Assembly (NCBI GenBank): GCA_963761975.1
Contig: CAVXIR010000004.1
Location: 1,798,001-1,862,000 of the forward strand
Origin: JAMQPK01 sp963761975
Lineage (GTDB): Bacteria > Acidobacteriota > Vicinamibacteria > Vicinamibacterales > JAMQPK01
Direction of reading: 5' to 3'
DNA: 64,000 bases
Part shown: positions 60,163 through 64,000 of the stretch, in pieces
How the letters are laid out: the number at the start of each line of letters is the position of its first letter
Position numbering within the stretch: position 1 is the first letter of the stretch
Program-made: the position numbers and the translations under genes
Notes under the pieces: model-generated
Databases searched by the model: none
What the model saw: the letters and a program-made list of their open reading frames with translations, nothing else
What the model was told of the DNA's origin: nothing

Positions 60163-61734
60163 CTATTTCGCCTCCGGGAGCGCAAACGCGATGACGTTTG
60201 AAAACGACGTCAACGCAATGTACTGATGTCCGTCGACCATGTAGGTCGAAGGCGCCGACGTGATCAGCGCGCCCGTATTGAAATTCCACAACGGCTTTCC
60301 GCTCTTGGCATCGAGCACCGTGAACATGCCTTGCTGCTCGGGCGCGAAGATCAAGCCACCGGCGGTCGACAGCAGGCCGGGCCCGTAGTGAAACGAGCTG
60401 ATCTGCTCGAAGTCCCAGACTTTCTTCCCGGTCACGGCGTCGAGCGCGCGAACGTAGAGCTGCCATCGCTCCTGGTCCTCGCCGCTTTCCATGTACGCCG
60501 TGCCGCTGCCCCCCTGGCCCGGGCGGAAGTTTGTGGTCGATCGATACGTGACGCCACAGCCTTCCTGCGCGATCAGATAAAAGAGCTTCGTATCGGGGTT
60601 GTATGCCGGCGACGGCCAGTTGGTCGCACCAGCCGTCGATGGGCACGTCTTCGATCCCTGCACCGTCGGTTCGTGTCCGGGAGTGAGAATCGGTCGCCCC
60701 TCTGGACTCAATCCGCTCAGCCAATCGACTTTGCTGACAAACGGAACGCCACGCAGGAACTTCCCGTCGGTGCGATCGAGGATGTAGTAAATCCCGTTGC
60801 GATTCGCCTGCAGCAGCAGCTTGCGCGTCTGGCCGTTGAAGGGCGCATCGATCAGGATCGGCATCTCATTCGAATCCCAGTCGTGCACGTCGTGCGGCGT
60901 GTTCTGGAAGTGCCACCTCAGCTTGCCGGTATCGATGTCGAGCGCCACGATGCTGTCGGTGTAGAGGTTATCCCCCTCGCGGTTATCGCCGACGAAATCC
61001 GGCGATGGCTGGCCCGTTCCCCAGTAGATCAGGTTGAGCTGCGGATCGTAGCTGCCGCTGACCCATACCGGGCCGCCGCCGTTTCTCCATGAGTCTCCTG
61101 CCCATGTCTCGCTACCTGGCTCGCCGGGCTTTGGAATCGTGTTCCACCACCACTTCGACTTCCCGGTCAGTGCATCGAATGCTTCGATGAAGCCGCCGCC
61201 CTGACCGCTGCCGCTCATGATGATCATGCCCTTGGCAGCAAACGGCATCGGTCCCTGAAAACGCTTGCCCTGTTGTGAGGGTCGCGCTTCCCACAATGGA
61301 TTTCCAGTTCGTCGGTCGAGCGCCACGAGCGCCGAGTCCTGCGCCACCATGTAGACCATGTCGCCGTAAATGCCGATGCCCCGTTGCCAGCCGACACTCG
61401 GCGGCTGCCGCATGTACTCCCAGATCAGTCTGCCGGTCGCAGCATCGAGCGCGTGCACGCGGTTGTATTGCCCGACATACATCACGCCTTTGTAGACAAT
61501 CGGCGGCGCCTCCAGATCTTTTGCGCCCGTCAGATGAAAGATCCATTTCGCCTGAAGGGTCGCGATGTTGGATGTGTTGATCTGCTTCAGAAGCGAGTGC
61601 CTCTGAGAGTCGTATGTCCCGGAGTACAACAGGAAGTCGTTCGGATCGGGACTCAGCAGATTCTTGTCGGTCACCTGCGCGGCAACGGCCGCGCCAAGGC
61701 AGACGAGCAGTAGAGCGATAAGTGCGTGGCGCAT
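60163..61734 (-). CDS. PQQ-dependent dehydrogenase-like beta-propeller
   Basis: 523 residues with signal peptide (ALIALLLVCLGAAVAAQ). Propeller landmarks are DFLLYSGTYDSQRHSLLKQI, ATLQAKWIFHLTGAKDLEAP, GVMYVGQYNRVHALDAATG, QRGIGIYGDMVYMVAQDSAL, GPVWVSGSYDPQLNLIYWGT, FQNTPHDVHDWDSNEMPILI, KTCPSTAGATNWPSPAYNPD and GGLIFAPEQQGMFTVLDAKS. A secreted quinoprotein-type enzyme paired with the cytochrome c encoded 7 nt downstream. Shorter than typical methanol or ethanol dehydrogenases (about 600), like the 18-kb propeller. Substrate unknown. Confidence 0.9.
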   Translation of the reverse strand: MRHALIALLLVCLGAAVAAQVTDKNLLSPDPNDFLLYSGTYDSQRHSLLKQINTSNIATLQAKWIFHLTGAKDLEAPPIVYKGVMYVGQYNRVHALDAATGRLIWEYMRQPPSVGWQRGIGIYGDMVYMVAQDSALVALDRRTGNPLWEARPSQQGKRFQGPMPFAAKGMIIMSGSGQGGGFIEAFDALTGKSKWWWNTIPKPGEPGSETWAGDSWRNGGGPVWVSGSYDPQLNLIYWGTGQPSPDFVGDNREGDNLYTDSIVALDIDTGKLRWHFQNTPHDVHDWDSNEMPILIDAPFNGQTRKLLLQANRNGIYYILDRTDGKFLRGVPFVSKVDWLSGLSPEGRPILTPGHEPTVQGSKTCPSTAGATNWPSPAYNPDTKLFYLIAQEGCGVTYRSTTNFRPGQGGSGTAYMESGEDQERWQLYVRALDAVTGKKVWDFEQISSFHYGPGLLSTAGGLIFAPEQQGMFTVLDAKSGKPLWNFNTGALITSAPSTYMVDGHQYIALTSFSNVIAFALPEAK

Positions 61735-61852
61735 TTGTCCACGGATTTTATTGCGAAACAGGGTCGGCCGACTATCGCAGATTGTCGCGCCCCGGTTGCC
61801 GCGGCCGACGCGCGGTGCACATCAATTCACCGACCCAAAGCCGGTGTCACGG

Positions 61853-61909
61853 CGCTTTTAGCCCTGTCGAGGTCCCCGCCAAAGACATGTGGCACAGGGC
61901 TTTAGAGCG
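61853..61909. repeat. Intergenic hairpin R5
   Basis: CGCTTTTAGCCCTGTC (61853-61868) pairs with CACAGGGCTTTAGAGCG (61893-61909). Same family as R1. The 314-nt gap 61735-62048 holds this, array A24 and a partial third arm (GCTGTAGCCCTGTCGAAC, near 62021), and no gene. Confidence 0.7.
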
Positions 61910-61930
61910 TCTTTCAGATGCGTGTCGTGC

Positions 61931-61996
61931 AACCACAGAGAACACAGAGGCCACAGAGGCCATTTTCTCTGTGCGCTCTGTGAACTCTGTGGTTCG
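61931..61996. repeat. Array A24: inverted CACAGAG arms
   Basis: ACCACAGAGAACACAGAGGC on the left, TTTTCTCTGTGCGCTCTGTG and AACTCTGTGGTT on the right. A near-perfect long hairpin with the unit of A21 and A27. Confidence 0.85.
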
Positions 61997-62048
61997 CGTG
62001 CTGCTGACATACGAAAAGCGCTGTAGCCCTGTCGAACTCCCCAGGCCG

Positions 62049-63047
62049 TCAGTTCGACAGCGGCGCGATGATGAGGTGCTCGATGATGTCGTCGACGCTG
62101 CGGCGATGCTCGCGCCGATCGTCGCTCACGGTGGCGGCCGACGTGGACACGACTACCAGGTCGAGGCTCGGCACGAGCACGATGAACTGGCCGCCAAAGC
62201 CCCACGCGTAGTAGGTCTGACGGCCCGCCATCTCGCGCATCCACCAGCCATAGCCGTATTCCCGGCCGCTGACGCGCGATCGTCCGCGCGCCTTGAAGGT
62301 GTCGTCAATGAACTGCTTCGAGATGATCTGCCGGCCGCCGATCTGTCCATCGTTTAGATACAGCTCGCCGAACGCGAGCATCTGGCGGGGCGTCATCACC
62401 ATCTCGTTGCCGCCAAAGTAGATGCCCTGCGGATCGCGCGGCCACTGCGCGAGCGTGAAGCCGAGCGGCTTCGCCAATACTTCCTGCGCGAACTGCCATG
62501 TGCTCTTCCCCGTCGCCTTCGTAAGAATGGCCGAGAGGATGTGGGTATTTCCGGTGCTGTAGATCATCTCGGTACCGGGCCGTTCGACCAGCGGCTTCGC
62601 CAGCGCATGACGCACCCAGTTCGAGCTCTGCACCCAAGCCCCGTAATTGCGGTTGCTCGTCGACTCGAGCCCCGATCGCATCGTCAGGAGATCTTCGATG
62701 GTGATCGAGCGCTTCTCGTTCGGAAGATCGGGAAAGTACGCGCTGATTGGCTGGTTCAGCGAGACGAGCTTCCGCTCGACTGCGATTCCGACCAGAGCGG
62801 AAATGATGCTTTTCGAAGCGGACTTCACATTGGCCGGCGACGTGGCCCGCCGGCCGTTGAAGTAGCGTTCGAATACGACCGTACCGCGTTGCGAAACGAT
62901 GAGACTGTGCAGCCTGGGGAGCTCGCTTGCGGCCTTTTGCGCAGGATCAAAGGGCGTCTGAGCAATGACAGGCGGCGCGAAAACGATCCACGCCGCCATC
63001 CACACGAGAACGGGACACAGAGTCTTCAGAGCAACGGCTGAGGGCAC
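62049..63047 (-). CDS. Exported serine hydrolase, class C beta-lactamase family
   Basis: 332 residues from a GTG at 63047. Signal peptide (VLVWMAAWIVFAPPVIAQ), the S-x-x-K motif SASK at residues 76-79 (KSASKSIISALVG), Tyr in MIYSTGNTHI near 163, and the third-box region WGFGGQFIVLVPSLD. Other family features are LHSLIVSQRGTVVFERYFNG and ITIEDLLTMRSGLEST. Proteins like this are esterases or D-amino peptidases; beta-lactam hydrolysis cannot be assumed. It is the only gene between arrays A24 and A25, with no ATG near the N-terminus and only a weak ribosome-binding site. Confidence 0.9.
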   Translation of the reverse strand: MPSAVALKTLCPVLVWMAAWIVFAPPVIAQTPFDPAQKAASELPRLHSLIVSQRGTVVFERYFNGRRATSPANVKSASKSIISALVGIAVERKLVSLNQPISAYFPDLPNEKRSITIEDLLTMRSGLESTSNRNYGAWVQSSNWVRHALAKPLVERPGTEMIYSTGNTHILSAILTKATGKSTWQFAQEVLAKPLGFTLAQWPRDPQGIYFGGNEMVMTPRQMLAFGELYLNDGQIGGRQIISKQFIDDTFKARGRSRVSGREYGYGWWMREMAGRQTYYAWGFGGQFIVLVPSLDLVVVSTSAATVSDDRREHRRSVDDIIEHLIIAPLSN

Positions 63048-63067
63048 ACAAAATTCTTGATCAGAAA

Positions 63068-63136
63068 CCGGGGATTCGGGATCAGGGATTAGGGATTAGC
63101 AGTCGGCAGTCGGCCGTCGACAGTCGGCCGTCGCCA
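63068..63136. repeat. Array A25: GGGATTAG and GTCGGCA units
   Basis: GGGATTCGGGATCAGGGATT followed by a second unit type, CAGTCGGCAGTCGGCCGTCG, repeated on to 63136. Two unit families are joined head to tail. Confidence 0.7.
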
Positions 63137-63213
63137 GGCGGCGGTCGCGAGCCGCAAGCAAGTCTCCAGGCTCCATGCTGGTGCGCCCAAAAAAAGGCGC
63201 GTTCGCTACTCGT

Positions 63214-63298
63214 CTTTCGTCGTGTCGTCGTGTCGTCGTGTCGTCGTGTCGTCGTGTCCGTTTTTCGTGCCCTTCGTGTCTTCGTGGTGGTTGTGCCT
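63214..63298. repeat. Array A26: CGTGTCGT / CTTCGTG units
   Basis: Five near-perfect 8-bp GTCGTCGT units (63220-63258) grade into degenerate CTTCGTG units up to 63298, ending 10 nt before the ester-cyclase stop. Confidence 0.8.
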
Positions 63299-63308
63299 TG
63301 GCGGTCAC

Positions 63309-63742
63309 TCACGCGGCTTGACCTGCACGCGGGATTGCGCCGAGCTGCTGCAGCAGGTCCAGGTTGTCGTCGGTCAGCCATGTCTCCCTGATCTTGCCGT
63401 CGGCCAGATGGTGCACGGTCGTTCCCGACAGCTTCACTTGCCGGCCCGTCGCGGGGATTCCCTGAAAGTCTCCGCGATGCGTGCCTTCCACCGTCCAACG
63501 CGCGGCGACTGTAGTGCCTTCTCCGATCATCTCGTCGACCCTATGGCGGAGATCGGGAAAGGCCGAGCTGAACATCGCGACGATCTGTTTGGTGGTATCC
63601 CTGTCCGCAGGGGCCGGAACGCCGGAGAGATGCAGACGGTAGTCCGCCGTAAGCAGATCATCGGCTATGGCAGGTTCCACTTGTCCCAGAGCTCCTGATA
63701 CCACTTCTGAACCACGATCTCTTTGTTCACGCTGATTGACAT
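63309..63742 (-). CDS. SnoaL-like ester cyclase family protein (one frameshift)
   Basis: About 144 residues. ATG at 63742 with GAGGAG 9 nt upstream reads MSISVNKEIVVQKWYQELWD and KWNL, then needs one base restored near 63690 to continue as AIADDLLTADYRLHLSGVPA. The rest is TKQIVAMFSSAFPDLRHRVD, GEGTTVAARWTVEGTHRGDF and VHHLADGKIRETWLTDDNLD, the typical SnoaL polyketide-cyclase-like NTF2 fold. Here the fault is a lost base (or two extra), unlike the single insertions elsewhere. Most members act on small unknown substrates; antibiotic cyclisation is not implied. Confidence 0.8.
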
Positions 63743-63777
63743 GGCAATTCTCCTCGAATTACCTCATGCGACCCTCC

Positions 63778-64000
63778 TCATCTTGCCGTCAGCGAAAAGT
63801 CGACGGTGTATGCGCGGCCATCGCTGATCGAAACGACAATTCGATACGTGGCGGGCGCCTGCCATCCTCGTGTTGACAAGTTGAAGATGTATTGCTCGGC
63901 GCCGGTATCATAGCGAAACCGAGTTGAGTTCTCGTTTGTGTTCCCCGCATCTTCTGTGAGGTCCGTCGTATCGACCGTCCCGACTGCCACCTCCAGCACC
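63778..64000 (-). CDS. C-terminus of exported PxKF-type protein (cut by window edge)
   Basis: 73 codons ending at a stop at 63778-63780 and open to the right edge. TRFRYDTGAEQYIFNLSTRG then APATYRIVVSISDGRAYTVD match the C-terminal module of PxKF-domain proteins, which end long secreted multi-domain proteins in Acidobacteria and Actinobacteria and may serve in sorting or attachment. The main domains lie outside the window. Confidence 0.7.
   Translation of the reverse strand, partial: VLEVAVGTVDTTDLTEDAGNTNENSTRFRYDTGAEQYIFNLSTRGWQAPATYRIVVSISDGRAYTVDFSLTAR

Noticed and set aside
62049..63047. Antibiotic-resistance beta-lactamase
   Set aside because: Only generic class C-type motifs; such exported serine hydrolases are mostly esterases, and nothing indicates beta-lactam activity.

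Overview
The window looks like a chromosome segment of a soil-type Acidobacteriota, probably near Vicinamibacteria. GC is high. It carries a tandem pair of the VWA-domain exported proteins typical of Acidobacteria, an Oar-like TonB receptor with an N-terminal carboxypeptidase-regulatory domain, three PQQ-type beta-propeller dehydrogenases, several Tat-exported or exported propellers and esterases, and assimilatory nitrate genes. I found no rRNA, tRNA, transposase, phage gene or CRISPR array. The lineage is inferred from gene content only.

Layout. 1-3.9 kb: edge membrane protein, SWIB-domain protein, DUF763 protein overlapping an AlkD-like repair protein, RidA, broken outer-membrane barrel. 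4-9 kb: frameshifted PQQ dehydrogenase and TonB receptor. 9.3-11.8 kb: SGNH plus MBOAT acylation pair. 11.9-18.3 kb: two VWA paralogues, NHL propeller, unknown protein. 18.4-24.4 kb (minus): two sugar-isomerase-like TIM barrels, a Gfo/Idh dehydrogenase, a dihaem cytochrome c and a PQQ propeller. 24.5-36.2 kb: nitrate assimilation, with nitrate reductase, a fused nitrite reductase and HemD on the minus strand, diverging from a porin and an NrtABCD-like ABC transporter. 36.3-50 kb: PIG-L deacetylase and nucleoside-type MFS, four-helix-bundle gene, exported proteins, Nramp, a paired M16 protease, VOC protein, DUF5060 protein. 49.7-57 kb: a sugar-acid module (MFS, IPMDH-like dehydrogenase, Gfo/Idh, OtnC, OtnK, SMP-30-like lactonase, GntR/FCD regulator) with two similar candidate operators. 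57-64 kb: Abhydrolase_10 esterase, second cytochrome c plus PQQ propeller pair, class C serine hydrolase, ester cyclase, PxKF-type C-terminus.

How the genes work together. Nitrate would enter by the porin and ABC system, be reduced by the molybdoenzyme and the siroheme nitrite reductase, with HemD serving siroheme supply. The sugar-acid module would import, oxidise, phosphorylate (OtnK) and decarboxylate (OtnC) a four-carbon acid under GntR control. The cytochrome c and PQQ pairs suggest periplasmic oxidation feeding electron transport.

Two things stand out. First, about 28 short degenerate arrays (unit about 7-10 bp, unit sequence differing between loci, often two arms in inverted orientation) fill gaps between genes, especially between convergent ones, and also sit inside signal peptides and linkers. 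One pair of opposed arrays brackets a four-helix-bundle (S23/Avd-like) gene. Second, the frameshifts cluster (about 1.9-9 kb and 31.9-36 kb). Of roughly 40 I could reconcile with protein families, nearly all are single-base insertions, which points to consensus error rather than gene decay.
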